The position numbers and the translations under genes are program-made. From Pseudo-nitzschia pungens (Eukaryota; Bacillariophyta; Bacillariophyceae; Bacillariales; Bacillariaceae), in the NCBI GenBank assembly GCA_037355855.1, contig CM074760.1, positions 6,750,501 through 6,814,500 on the forward strand: DNA of 64,000 nucleotides. The letters run 5' to 3'. The notes under the pieces are model-generated. The model did no database searches and had not been told where the DNA came from. It was given only the letters and a program-made list of their open reading frames with translations. Below, piece after piece: positions 11,273 to 22,608 of this stretch; position 1 is the first letter of the stretch, and each line of letters starts with the position of its first letter.

Positions 11273-13766
11273 TCATAGTACCATGTCTTCCGGACCCTTC
11301 TGCTGGGACTCGATTTTGTCGTGAGAAAACTGTGAGGTCTTGGCTCCTCGTGTGTAGCCTACTTTGTAGGCTGCAATCACACCAATTGAGAAGACCACCA
11401 AAACTCCGAACACGATTCCTGCGATGCCACCCTTCCCCTTTTCAGCTTTCTCATTTTTATCATTAACAGAGAAAAGGTCCACCAAAGGAATGGCATCTCC
11501 TTCGCGGTCGAACACGAGAGTGGACCTTGCTGAATCCTGCACGACAGAAATCCCGGGCAAATCTAGGGCTTTCTGAATCTCGGAACCTCCCACTGTATCC
11601 AATCTCTGTCCTACTTCCACTCCACAGGAGTGAGCTTTGCAGTTCAGCACACGAACTGTCACATCGATTCCGATACGAGTGGCAGACTTTTGTTCACTAT
11701 TCGTCATGGCCATTTCCAAGTCTGCAACATCGACCCCGAGTGCATTCGCAATATTCTCATTTGCGGCAGGATACAAACGGTCAAGGACAGAGAAATAAGA
11801 AGCACCAATTGTCTTGGAAGTGGAAGCATCAACGTCCACAATAAATCTGGAAGAAATATGGATGGTTCCCTGTTCGGGTCGCACCGGAAGTAGTGTACGT
11901 GGACACGGTGGTACCCCCGTCATGTTAATAGGAGGAGGTAACATTCGAAAGAAAGTAGTATCTTCTTCGAGCTCAAGATCGGGGTGCATGAGAGTCACCA
12001 AGTCCATCAAAACAATATCGGGGCGAAGACGCGAGGTTTCCCAGTAAGGATTTCCATTCCCACTATGTGCCTTGTCGAGCGCAATCACAGAACCACATTG
12101 CATTGGCAAGAACTGCGAAAAGATGTCCCGATTTTGGTCGAGCAAGGTATCTGAATCTAATTCAAAGTTACACGAGGCCGACCAGCAGTTGGCACCAATG
12201 CCGGCACTGATCCAGTAGTCAGATGATCTGAACAAGTCCAGATAGTCGGTGATGCCGACGCTGCATCGAGTATCGCTAGTTCCGGACGGACAGACCCCAC
12301 ATCCCGAGCCGCATATAGCCTTATTGACAGCATCATCTGAGTTGCGATATTCGACATTTGCATCTCTCAAGAATTGCCCGACGTAAGTGGACCCAACGGT
12401 GATCATCCAACTGTTTCGCGCGGCTTCGTTCCAGGTGCCTGGTTTGCCTACCATCACCGTCGGTCGGTGGCGTGCTTTCGCAGCAATGGCCTTTGCATCA
12501 TTGTATCGCAGCGCAATAGAGTCAAAGAGGGTGTTTCCAGTATTGACGGAACCCACCATGAGTGCCATAAGCTTCATGAGTTCGGCACGGCCAAGCGGTG
12601 TTGCTTCCCCCGGATCCGAGTCGATAAACAATCTTGCCTGGACTTTTGGATCGTCAGCCAGAGGGCCTAGTGATCTTGGTTCAGTGACAATTACATCTGG
12701 GAATCCACCCGGCAGGTCGTGAAGGCGATGGTAGATGGGATGCTTGGATGGGGCAAAGTCTCGTTCGATTTTGAATTCGACATCGCCACCACAAGAAGTG
12801 GATTCTCCACGAAGAGAAAAATCCATGGAAAGCTGGTTGTCAAAATAGAGAGTGTAGGAAAGGCTTGTGCTCGGTTCCGCTTGTGCTTCCCCATTTGTCA
12901 ACACCCAAACCCTACCCGCATCCACCCAGGCAGGGACGGAGTTGAATGCTTCGTCCATAATATCATTCAAGGGCCTTGTGGAGTCAGAAGAGGTGGGATA
13001 GACACAGCTGGTCTCCCTAACAACCGTCGAATTATCGTCGACCAGCTGCAACCGGAAACCAGCAGACTCGTCATGAAACCGGCCGCTGCTGAAGGAAAGC
13101 GTCACCATGGTGCTCGGTTTTCCATTGGGAGAGAGATCCAATCGACGGATGATCCCATCACGAATATCGGTGGCGATTTCTGGTGTGGCATTGCTGATGT
13201 AGCGATTGGATTCAATTGCAGCAACCTTGGAGCGCTGTCCCATCAGGTATATCTTGCTGAGTGTGTTTGGCATTTGAACCATGACCGAAGACACTGGGAT
13301 GTGGATAATATTGGCATCTTTCCAATCTACAGAGAGCTCTGGAACCGGACAACCACAACGAACGAAAACTATTTTCTGGAATTGGGGAAAGTCAAAGGAG
13401 AGTGATGTGGTGAGCGAATGAACAAAGAAGACGGGGACAAAGATCTCCCTTTTGTAAACTAGCGCCGAAAAGGCCATACATTCCAATAGATGGAAGCCTT
13501 CTTTCCTACATCTCTTGTCTACGTACCTGCGATGTGCTTTTCATCCACGGACCGCGTGTAGGCCATGACTGCTCTAGTAGGATATGCGTGTTTCCATACT
13601 CTAGCTTTGAAACCGAAGAAGAGTGATCCATCGATATCTTTGTCTCAAAGTGATCCAGATTTGGGTCGCAGTTCAGAACGCGATTGTCACATGTTTCACG
13701 ATTGTCGAGAACCTGTCCAGTGGAGGCAGTCACTAGAACGAAGCAGATAACAATGGAAAGCAACAT
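11273..13766 (-). CDS. Membrane-anchored periplasmic-binding-like protein (Fe-siderophore/B12 type), two exons
   Basis: Exon 1 is 13766-13527, exon 2 is 13375-11273; the intron (13526-13376, 151 bp) has donor CAG|GTACGT and acceptor TTCCAG, both phase 0. The protein is 780 residues. Residues 1-17 form a signal peptide (MLLSIVICFVLVTASTG). Residues from about 81 resemble class III substrate-binding proteins (FhuD/BtuF type): a lobe beginning KIVFVRCGCPVPEL, the stretch GSTYVGQFLRDANVEY, and NPYWETSRLRPDIVLMDLV near the end of the second lobe. A single transmembrane helix (GIAGIVFGVLVVFSIGVIAA) lies near the C-terminus with a short basic tail. This predicts a cell-surface or endosomal ligand-binding protein on one anchor. 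Diatoms use a protein of this general type (FBP1) for ferrichrome uptake. The ligand here is unknown and I do not claim orthology. Confidence 0.75.
13376..13526 (-). other. Intron of the periplasmic-binding-like gene
   Basis: Read on the minus strand it starts GTACGTAG and ends in a pyrimidine-rich CCCCAATTCCAG. Splicing joins the signal-peptide exon to the binding domain in frame and removes a TAG that follows exon 1. Confidence 0.85.
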
Positions 13767-16700
13767 ACTGGCACTAGTAGTGTTGGAGTCAAGAAGACAA
13801 ATTGAAGTAAACTTGGTGAACGAAGAGAGTTTTTACTAGCCTCAAAAGATCCTTTTTCATACGAAAAGAAATTCTGTAGAAATATGGCATCTCAAGGAAA
13901 TCTCAAAAGATCCCTTTTGATTGATGACATCAAGAAATTGTCTTTTGAATGCGAATGCGAATACGAGTACCGGTACAAAGATCGAAGAAGTAGGAACGAA
14001 CTCTGTTATGGCCGGAAATCGTTAATGCTGTCTTGCTAGTAGTAGGCTCCTCGCAAAAGGCCACAAATCAGAAGTATGTTGATTAAGGGTTAAAAGGCCG
14101 TAGAAGTCTAAAAAGGCCCAAGAACGAGGCCTCTCCAAAGAGATTCCAACATCATCATCTGGTGCTCCAAACCTAATACTCCATTGGTGAAAAAGACATA
14201 CCGTATATCCCTTGGCACTTTTCCAGAACTTTTCGGAATTCTGAACTACGGAAACAATGCTGGTTAAGAGGGGGGGTTCTCGGCACGCATGCCGGTGCCA
14301 CAAGAAAGCACTAAGAAGCGGCAATATTAATGAAGTCAAAACGGGGTACTATGAACCAACCCCTGCGGTGCTGAGCTGATGCGGTATATCCAGCAAAACC
14401 AAGCGACGTACCGTACTAGTGTGGCAACCCAGTTGAAGTGCGTTCCTGTTGTGATTCGTTCCCCGCATTCTATCTCGCTGTACGATTGAGGAATAACCTC
14501 AAGTACGCGTAATAGTACTACTAGTAGTAGTTGTAATACTACAAGTACTAGTATTACTACCTGTAGTAGTTTACAATCATTGGCTCCAACGAAGAAAGAT
14601 CGAGGAGCGATTTCAGCAAGTTATCATAACGAGGTTAGAAAACGTGTGAGGGTATCAACGTTGCTGTCTTGTTGTTGCCATGTTGTACTGGTAGTAGTAT
14701 AGGGGGACTCGTGGTAGTAGTACTACTAGTAATAGTAGAAGGAAGTAGTAAAAGCAATTGAAGAGGAGGAGAGAGGAATTTCTTCTTGCATTTGAAGAAG
14801 TCTGAGCATTACTAGTAGTACTAGTACTAGTACAGTAACAGGATAACATCCTCTGCAGCAGTATTGTTGTAGTTCCTATTGGCATACTCCTGTTTTCTGC
14901 AGTCTTACTAGTATCCATGCTGAAAACAAGAGGGGACATACCCTTACTACTAGTACTGTATTAGTGGACAAAGAATAATACAGCGTTTAGAGTACACCAG
15001 GAATGCAACCTACTACTATGAGTACTGGGAGGAGGAGGATGATTCCAACTACTTGTGGTAATACAAACAACAAAACCTTCTAGTTTGCCCGTTCCAAAGA
15101 ATGAGTCAAGATACCACCACTAGAGTACTACACTAGTACTCGTAGTAGTACCGTTGTTAGTCTCACCAGGGGCCTGATACTAGTAGTGGTAGTAGTCCTA
15201 CTACTGCTGGTACTGCTTCTGCTACTAGTAGTAAGGTTAGGACTAGCAGTACTACTACTAGTAGTACTAGCTTTCTTCCTCCGCACTACCAGTACTACAC
15301 GTAGTAATTTTGACTGCTACTACTACTAGAGTAGTAGTAATAATTTTGAATGCTGGAGATATCTTCGAATCTGCCCTGGACTTTCTTCCGAGCACCATCA
15401 TCAGGCAGCAACAGTAAAAACGGAAATAATACCAGCCATGATGCTTGCTATCGTGATCTTTGTTGTTGCTGGTTCTTTGAGCCGCCGGTGTCACCAGAAC
15501 TTGTTGCTCTACCCTTCTCCCTTCTTTCCTCGTCGTACTAGTATGACGACAACGTTTTCACATGATCTACAAGCATAGCTCGTGTTCGACCACCATGAGT
15601 AGTAGTAGTAGTACTACTACTGGAAAGTACCAGTAGTACAATGTCGTAAGCTCATTATTTGTAATGCGGAAAGTTTCGTCGAAGCACAGGTCACGAACAA
15701 GAATCATAGTACGGTAGTAATTAATCCTTACTTCGTACTTCTACTTACATGAACGTGCAAGAAGACCCTCTTGGGTGCTTGGATAAATAATGAAGAAAAT
15801 AATGATGTTTCGGGAAAGGTCGTTTCTCCGAAGCATTCGTTATTCCACCATTTTTATGATTGTTTGAAAATGGGCCCTAACGGCATTTACTGCATGGTTA
15901 GAATTACTACGCACACTGAACTTACTTGTGACCTTTTGATAAAAGTACGAAATACCGTATCTTACTGTTCCGTAATTCGTATTTTTTGTGATTGGTACAT
16001 TTTATTCTCGTCCAACGACACAATCCGAGTGGCAATTGTAATCCATATAGGGTAAGACCTATTATTTCGTGATCGCTTGAAGCCCGACCGCCTTGCACCT
16101 GCGGATGCACGGATACAAAACCGGTTTGAAAAAATTATCACCGCGCCCGCGTCGATCCAAAAACTCTGGACGATCCTTGGTCCATCAACCCATCCACTTC
16201 ATAGTAGTAAAGTGTACGTCTGCTCTACGGATTGTGCGAAGCCACCGGTACTAGTATAAACGCTACGTACAAGTAAACCTTACTCGTAGCGCCGAGAATC
16301 ATAACCACGAAAGGTCACGCGCATGAAAAGGTCGTTACCGCTCGGTACCGGCTAGTTTGAACATTCATTTCATGCTCACTGCAGACACGACGCTCAAAGC
16401 GATGCGATACGATACGATACGTACGGTAGACTACCGTACGGTGCATACGTACCGTACCTTTCGCATGCCTCGGTTGTATTTGGTTTCCATCGCATTTCGT
16501 AAGACTCCACCGACCGACAGCAGCAAAGCAAACCATCGTCGACCAATACGGTAGGTTCACGACGAAAGACTTGAATGCAACCGGAGGACTGCAGAGGAAA
16601 GAGGATCAGCGACGAACGAACGAACGAAGGAACGAACGAGCGAGCGATAGGAACCAAACAGAACAGAACAGAACAAAACAAAACGGAACGGAACAAACGG

Positions 16701-16919
16701 AACGGGACGAGCCATCGACGGACATTCGACTTGTTGTGATTTTGATTGATGGAAGCATCGCATTGCCGAGATCCAAACCGATCGATTCGATTCTTGGCAG
16801 AGGACTGATTTTCTCGGTGATCTGCAGAACGACAAGGGGAATTTCTACTTGACTACTTGACTGCGAACTCGCACCGATCGCACAGCATTGTACTTCTATC
16901 AAATAAATAAATCAGAACC
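13767..16919. other. 3.15-kb intergenic region, divergent promoters and AGT-rich tract
   Basis: No gene supported; small open frames look random. It separates two divergent genes. About 14500-15650 is packed with AGT/ACT trinucleotides. About 16600-16710 holds purine-rich short repeats (AACG, GAACA) just upstream of the TPR gene. Confidence 0.6.
14500..15650. repeat. AGT/ACT-rich low-complexity tract with many ACTAGT palindromes
   Basis: Runs such as ACTACTAGTAGTAG recur throughout. Because ACT and AGT are reverse complements, the tract is full of self-complementary segments. Similar tracts lie at about 22750-23240 and 36960-37690. There is no fixed period or spacer structure. Confidence 0.7.
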
Positions 16920-19900
16920 ATGGGCTTTGACGTTGCAAAAGTCACCTCCGACGCGACGCACTACGAGAGCTTCATCTGCCGAATATGCAACAACCTTGCC
17001 AACCTGGAGTCCGGGGTTCTGGTCACGTCCCACAACCATGTGTATTGCGAATCCTGCTTGATGAACCATGCCAAAAAGAGCATCGAAGGAAATTCGCCGT
17101 GTCTGTGTCGCGTCACGCGCAAAGATCTGATCACAAAAGACGGGTCGATGCAGAACGAACAGAGTGCGAGTGCGAGTGCGAGTACAAGTACAAATACGAG
17201 TACCAGTGCGAGCGCAGGTTCCGAGACTCGAATGCAGGTGGACGAAACGCATTGGATCGCGGCGGCTCGGTTGAAAGACACTCAGCCACTGGCATATATG
17301 TTGCTTCAGATGGTGCAGGTGCGATGCCCAAATACTAGTAATGGCAGCAGCAGCAGCAAGAACAACAACAACGTTACCACCATCAATGGCAGCAACAATG
17401 ATCCAACCGAGTACTGGGTGGGAAACTACGGAGATCTCCCTCCTCACCTCATTACCGAAAACGATCGTCACACCGATTCGCCGGTAACCGCATCAACGTC
17501 AACGTCAACGTCAACATCGGCAGCAACATCGGCAGCACCCTCTTCCGCAGCGTCGGTACCTTTGTCTCCACTCCCGCTGGTGCCCAGGAAATCTGCATCC
17601 ATGGATGCCGGCGAGAAACTGACCATGTACGACGCGGGAGTCGAGGCCGGAGAACGCGCCAACGTTGGCGTCACGACCCGCGGAACCGGAGCCCACCACA
17701 AGCGAATGGTCGATGCCGCTGTGGTGCTCAAGAAGGCGCCCCACCTGAAACATATGCAGGGGGGAACCACCGGACTGTCCGGCCAAGGCGCCGTCGGGAC
17801 CTCGGACTCCAACGCCGACGGGATCGACGTCGTTCCGGCTTCGGAGTACGACTACGATCCCGAGGAACTCATGCGGGCCATGGAACGCTGCGACAAACTC
17901 AAAAAGCAGGCCAACGCCAAATTCAATCGGGCCGATGTGGAGGGGGCGAGGGTCTTGTACAGCGAGGGATTGGCGCTGCTCTCGGATTTCCCCCTCGATG
18001 GAAGCGTTGGCGGCGACGCCGATGCCAACGCCGACGCCGAAACCGGTGAGACGGAGGAACAACAAGGGAGCAGCAGCAGCAACAACAACAACAACAAGAT
18101 CGAAAACGACATTATCCAGGAGGTCCGGATCATGGTGGCCTCCCTCTACTCGAATCGAGCCGTTACTTTTTACCGGGAACGGAGGCTGGGACCGAGTGTC
18201 GAGGATTGCAACAAGTCGCTGGACCTGGACCCTAAGTCCGAAAAGACCTACATTCGAAAATGGAGGGCACTCGACGCCATGGGCGAAAAAGACAAGGCAC
18301 TTGCCTGCCTCCAGGCCGGAGTAAAGGAACTGCCCAGCTCGTCAAAACTCAACGAACAACTCCGCAAGAGTGTGACGGCGCTATCATCTGGGGGAAGCGC
18401 TCCGACAAGAAAACCATCAGACCACTCGATCGCCAGCATGACGTACGGGTACAGCGACAAGGCCACCGTGGCGAGTGGTGCGTTGTTCGGGAACCAGGAA
18501 ATGGACATTTCCGTGGCCGGGGATCCGAACCACGCGGTTCTGGACCGGGCCGAACGCCTCAAGAAGCAGGCCAATGCCAAATTCAACAAAGGGGACATCG
18601 ACAACGCGCGCACCTTGTACACTGAAGCGCTTGGGTGCATACCCACGACCGGCTTTTACAGCCGGGGTGTCAAGGCCTTGCTCTCCGAATTGTATTCGAA
18701 CCGAGCCGTTACCTATTACAGAAACAAACAGTACCAAGAAAGTCTCGAGGACTGCGACATGGCGATCGAACGCAATCCAGAGGCCGAAAAGTCGTACATT
18801 CGAAAGGCCCGCGCCCTGGTCGGTCTGGACCGCCAATCGGACGCCTCCAAGTGCTTGCAGGAGGCACACAAACTGTTTCCCAATTCCAAGAAAGTAAAGG
18901 AAGAACTCTCAAAGATCATCGATCAGCGTGACGTTTACGGAAGCATGGGCAAGGTGGGATCCGGCGATTCCGTCGACTTTAATGCGTCCGTCGGTAGCTT
19001 CTCGAATTTCTACCCCCCGAGCTTTCAAGGCTCCAAGGCCGCACAAACACTCTCGACGGGGCGGGAAGAGCTCACGTATGCCGACGACATTGATCTTTCG
19101 GACAAGCTCAAACGAAACGCCAATGCTAAATTCAATCGCGGAGACGTTGCTGGTGCACGCCTGCTCTATACCGAGGCCATGGGAGTACTGCCGAACGATC
19201 GTGACAACGAGGCTGTTCGGACATGCCTGGCATCGTTGTATGCCAACCGCGCCGTCACGTATTACAGAGATCAGGAATTTGCGCTGAGCGTCCGCGATTG
19301 CGACAACGCGATCGAGTTGGATCCCAAGGGAGAAAAACCATACAGCCGAAAAGCCAGGGCCCTGGCCTCGATGCAGAGATACGACGATGCTATAAAATGT
19401 TTGGAAGAAGGCAAGCGGCAGGTACCCGGATCGGACAAGCTGGAGGAGGAGCTCGTCAAAATCAAGCAAGAGATTGGCGATTCAGCTGGTGCCGAGCCGA
19501 AGGCCGAGGATGCAGCCACGGGACAAAACCCAGCACTCGAGTCATCCGTCCCGACTGCCAGCGAAACCAACGATACCAACAACTTTTTTGTTCCGTCCGG
19601 AGGAGCTGCTATGGGTTCTGTGCCGGAAGGAAAGAGCCAAGAGTTTGATCTTCCCACAAAGATTGATCCCGAAGAATTCGAGCGTGCCGAAAAGTTGAAA
19701 AAGCAAGCGAATGCCAAGCTGAACAAGGGCGACGTTCCCGGCGCGAGAATCCTTTATGGTGAGGGTCTGGCCTGCATGCCACCGGGTGGTGAACATACCG
19801 CAGAGGGTCGTGAATTAGCGGCCAATCTATACGCAAACAGAGCCGTGACGTATTTCCGAGAGAAGAAATTCCGTGAAACCGTAAATGACTGCAACAAGGC

Positions 19901-21140
19901 TGTAGAATACGACCCCAAGCACGAGAAATCTTATATTCGCAAGTGGAGGGCACTCATGGCACTCGGTGCCTTTGACGATGCCTTCCGCTGCCTCGAATCC
20001 GCCTTGAAGGAGCTCCCAGACTCGGAACGCCTGAAGGAAGAGATGGCGAATGCCATAGAAGAGAAGAAATTGCTCACAACGGTCAATCAATTTATCGACA
20101 ACCGAGACTATCAGCAGGCTCACAATATACTAGAAGATATTGTCAAGACGTCAGATAATGTTGCTCTGTGGCTGACAGCAGCTCGGGCAGACTCGTTCCT
20201 GGGAATGACAGATTTGGCTCTGTTGAGAGTCGAAAAGGTATTGGGTTTCAACCCGAAACACGCAGAAGCTCTGCGGGTCCGAGGATACGCAACATTTTTA
20301 TCCGGGGAAATGGAACAAGGGATCAATCTATTGAAAGAATCACTCGAGGGTGACATCGAAGAAACCGAGAATCGAAAAGCATCTGCTATTTTGCAGGCCT
20401 GCCAGGTGAAGATGAACACCTTTCACAAGGGACAAGCACGGGTCAAGCGTGGCCGGTATAGGGAGGCGGTCGAACTATTTACCATGGTCATGGAAGATGG
20501 TTCGGAACCAATTCCTCGCCAAGCCCCACTGTATGGAATTCTGCTGACGGAACGAGCCGAAGCCAGTCTGCTGTCGGACCAATACGAGTCCGCCCTAGCC
20601 GATTGTGCGGAAGCCATTTCTCTGAAACACGATAACCTCACTGCTTGGACCGTCAAGACAGAGGTCTACTATGCACTCGGAAGACTTCAGGAAGCTCGAG
20701 ACGAGCTGGCAGCGGCCAGGAAATCATGGGGAGCTCGGAACGAAACCATCGAGGATGCTTACAAGAAGACGGACTTCGAACTGCGGCTTCAGAAGGTTGA
20801 CAATGAGTTGCGATTTTTGGTAGCAACGGTCGAATGCGGGAAGCCCCTCGTGGACGAGTCGGGTATCCTGCACATGAATCATTCCCAACGTCGAAACCGG
20901 AACAGCATGACGGCATCCGACACGTCCAAAAGCAGCAGCAAAAGCAAGAGTGCGAGCAGTTCCAAGAGCAATACACCAACACCAATGCGGCCGCCGTCTC
21001 CTATGAAAAGATCCTCGGACTTCAACGGCCACGCAAACAAGCGAGCGCAGAGTCGGGGCAGGAAAGAAGGCTTCAAGTTTTCTTCAGTCCTCAAGAGCGT
21101 TAGCAGAGAGCGAGCCGGTGGCCGGCCGAGCAATCAATAA
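16920..21140 (+). CDS. RING-like finger plus multi-TPR protein
   Basis: Single-exon frame of 1406 codons, start ATG 16920 in a strong context (ACCATGG). The N-terminus has a RING/U-box-like metal-binding set (C20, C23, H38/H40, C43, C46, then CLC near 62-64), which may act as a ubiquitin ligase finger. A Ser/Thr/Asn-rich linker follows, then four related TPR modules whose first helices carry LKKQANAK(F/L)N or close variants, at residues about 327, 548, 730 and 926. Each ends with a YSNRAVT/YANRAVT-type helix and a DLDPKSEKTYIRK-type helix. More divergent TPRs resembling DNAJC7/STI1 fill about 1040-1290. The Ser/Lys-rich tail has nuclear-localisation-like basic runs. TPRs of this type bind chaperone C-termini, so an HSP70/HSP90-linked ubiquitylation or scaffold role is plausible but inferred. 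No J domain is present. Confidence 0.85.
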   Translation: MGFDVAKVTSDATHYESFICRICNNLANLESGVLVTSHNHVYCESCLMNHAKKSIEGNSPCLCRVTRKDLITKDGSMQNEQSASASASTSTNTSTSASAGSETRMQVDETHWIAAARLKDTQPLAYMLLQMVQVRCPNTSNGSSSSKNNNNVTTINGSNNDPTEYWVGNYGDLPPHLITENDRHTDSPVTASTSTSTSTSAATSAAPSSAASVPLSPLPLVPRKSASMDAGEKLTMYDAGVEAGERANVGVTTRGTGAHHKRMVDAAVVLKKAPHLKHMQGGTTGLSGQGAVGTSDSNADGIDVVPASEYDYDPEELMRAMERCDKLKKQANAKFNRADVEGARVLYSEGLALLSDFPLDGSVGGDADANADAETGETEEQQGSSSSNNNNNKIENDIIQEVRIMVASLYSNRAVTFYRERRLGPSVEDCNKSLDLDPKSEKTYIRKWRALDAMGEKDKALACLQAGVKELPSSSKLNEQLRKSVTALSSGGSAPTRKPSDHSIASMTYGYSDKATVASGALFGNQEMDISVAGDPNHAVLDRAERLKKQANAKFNKGDIDNARTLYTEALGCIPTTGFYSRGVKALLSELYSNRAVTYYRNKQYQESLEDCDMAIERNPEAEKSYIRKARALVGLDRQSDASKCLQEAHKLFPNSKKVKEELSKIIDQRDVYGSMGKVGSGDSVDFNASVGSFSNFYPPSFQGSKAAQTLSTGREELTYADDIDLSDKLKRNANAKFNRGDVAGARLLYTEAMGVLPNDRDNEAVRTCLASLYANRAVTYYRDQEFALSVRDCDNAIELDPKGEKPYSRKARALASMQRYDDAIKCLEEGKRQVPGSDKLEEELVKIKQEIGDSAGAEPKAEDAATGQNPALESSVPTASETNDTNNFFVPSGGAAMGSVPEGKSQEFDLPTKIDPEEFERAEKLKKQANAKLNKGDVPGARILYGEGLACMPPGGEHTAEGRELAANLYANRAVTYFREKKFRETVNDCNKAVEYDPKHEKSYIRKWRALMALGAFDDAFRCLESALKELPDSERLKEEMANAIEEKKLLTTVNQFIDNRDYQQAHNILEDIVKTSDNVALWLTAARADSFLGMTDLALLRVEKVLGFNPKHAEALRVRGYATFLSGEMEQGINLLKESLEGDIEETENRKASAILQACQVKMNTFHKGQARVKRGRYREAVELFTMVMEDGSEPIPRQAPLYGILLTERAEASLLSDQYESALADCAEAISLKHDNLTAWTVKTEVYYALGRLQEARDELAAARKSWGARNETIEDAYKKTDFELRLQKVDNELRFLVATVECGKPLVDESGILHMNHSQRRNRNSMTASDTSKSSSKSKSASSSKSNTPTPMRPPSPMKRSSDFNGHANKRAQSRGRKEGFKFSSVLKSVSRERAGGRPSNQ

Positions 21141-21261
21141 CGAGTCTTTTGTTTATCCGATTGCATTGGATTGGATTCATCAACAATTTATAGATACATA
21201 CATTGCCATTTGCATTGATCTATCTATTCTAATGTAATCCAAGTGTTTAATATTATGCCCT
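21141..21261. other. Short gap after the TPR gene
   Basis: A/T-rich 3' flank, no feature seen. Confidence 0.5.
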
Positions 21262-21655
21262 ATAATTCATTAATCTATTTGTTTGTGAACAATGGCATCG
21301 AAGTAGGACATGTATCAGCGACACCGGAACCAATTCGTTTGGGTTTCAAACAGTTGCTCACTGTTGTTCTGCGCGACTCAGAAGCTCCTTCCTCACTCAA
21401 CGTTGTGGCATCGCTGACTTTCTCTCGAAAGAACAGTCGGTTTTGGAAGCCTCGTCCGGGGCACTACTCCGCAGGACCTTGTTCTTTGAAGGAATCTGCC
21501 AAGTTGCAAGAGCAAGGGGATTCTACCCCGACACTAAACACCGGAACGAGGTTTTTCCCCAGAGCACCATCTTTTTGGAATCCCATGACGGTTTCGAGCG
21601 GCAGGACTATAAAACTTCTTTGTGCCATGGATTCGATCGTTCCCTGCTGTCCTAG
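21262..21655 (+). other. Possible terminal exon of an unidentified gene
   Basis: Frame 2 is open for 131 codons with no ATG and ends at TAG 21653-21655, four bases into the convergent minus-strand gene. The translation reads like protein (GALLRRTLFFEGICQVARA, then GFYPDTKHRNEVFPQ). AG dinucleotides suited to an acceptor precede it, for example CAAACAG near 21350. No upstream exon was found in the 120 bases after the TPR gene. An overlapping frame is also open, so this is tentative. Confidence 0.3.
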
Positions 21656-22608
21656 TCCTCGTCGTCATCGTCCGAAAGGGTCATCAATTCCGCAGGTTTT
21701 CGAAAGAGACTTGATATGGGAACCATTTTGGGTCGATACATTCCCTCCGTCACGGAGAAGGACGATCCTCCTTCCGAAGAGGCCGCCGCTTCGGTTTTAC
21801 CGATCCAAACCAAGAGTCTGTGAGAGAGTTTGTGTCTGTCGCGAAAGGTTCTTGTTGCTGTATCTGCCGACCCGGAGCTTTCGGTTTTGCGTTCGCCGTT
21901 TTTTGGTTCCAACGATTCGCCGCTCGGCAACGATTGGAAGAGGACGGTTCGCGAGCTTCGATCGTCTTTGATTGCCTCTTTTCTGTACGCGAGCTGGATC
22001 AATTCTCCAAAGGAAAAATAAATGTCCTTGTCCGGTCTCTTCTCTTCGTCTTGGTTGTCGTCCTTGCCGATCAATGCTCTCAGTTTCTTGTTTTTGGCTG
22101 TCGCATTCTTCCCTCCAGCGGTCCCCCCTTTTCGCTTCCTTCCCCTCGCATTGTTGGTTGTTCTGGGAGCGCGATTCTTGGAACCAACTTTTCCGATGAG
22201 TTCCTCGTCTTTTCCCGGCAGAATCGAAGGATTCTTTTTCCGGTGATAGTCTTCGATTTCATCACCAAACATTCTCGACAACACCGATCCTTCCAGCAGT
22301 TCCAGAAACTCCTGGTGAATTTCCTTCCGGTTGTCGTTGTACCAGTCCCATTCGTCCTTCTCTGCATTCCGTCTCCGCCGCGCGGCAATATCTCGTCGGC
22401 GAGTCACGAGATGAACCGTGACTTCGAGCAAATGGGAACTCCCAACCTGCAGTTCAAAGGACGAACGGGGACGATTCCTGTTTCGAAAGAAATGCATAGT
22501 TTGGTGCAGCAAAGTGGAACAGCAGTAAGGGAATTGAATAACTCGTTTGGTTTCGCTGGTTCTCTCATTGTATCGGTGTTGGCATTCTACCTCCTGGTAT
22601 TGGATCAT
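21652..22608 (-). CDS. Unidentified basic, probably nuclear protein
   Basis: Frame of 318 codons. The conserved-looking core is a highly charged helix (RRRDIAARRRRNAEKDEWDW...EIHQEFLELLEG), followed by nuclear-localisation-like clusters (RGRKRKGG, KNKKLR) and an acidic tail DDDDED. The first 37 residues look less coding, and an internal ATG at 22497 (MHFFRNRN) may be the true start, or the 5' part may belong to an unrecognised exon. The opposite strand is also open, but its translation is rich in Phe, Cys and Leu as expected for an antisense shadow. The charge pattern suggests a nucleic-acid-associated factor; I do not recognise the family. Confidence 0.55.
   Translation of the reverse strand: MIQYQEVECQHRYNERTSETKRVIQFPYCCSTLLHQTMHFFRNRNRPRSSFELQVGSSHLLEVTVHLVTRRRDIAARRRRNAEKDEWDWYNDNRKEIHQEFLELLEGSVLSRMFGDEIEDYHRKKNPSILPGKDEELIGKVGSKNRAPRTTNNARGRKRKGGTAGGKNATAKNKKLRALIGKDDNQDEEKRPDKDIYFSFGELIQLAYRKEAIKDDRSSRTVLFQSLPSGESLEPKNGERKTESSGSADTATRTFRDRHKLSHRLLVWIGKTEAAASSEGGSSFSVTEGMYRPKMVPISSLFRKPAELMTLSDDDDED

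Noticed and set aside
14500..15650. CRISPR-like or telomeric array
   Set aside because: No regular repeat-spacer pattern and no telomere unit; irregular AGT/ACT mixture.
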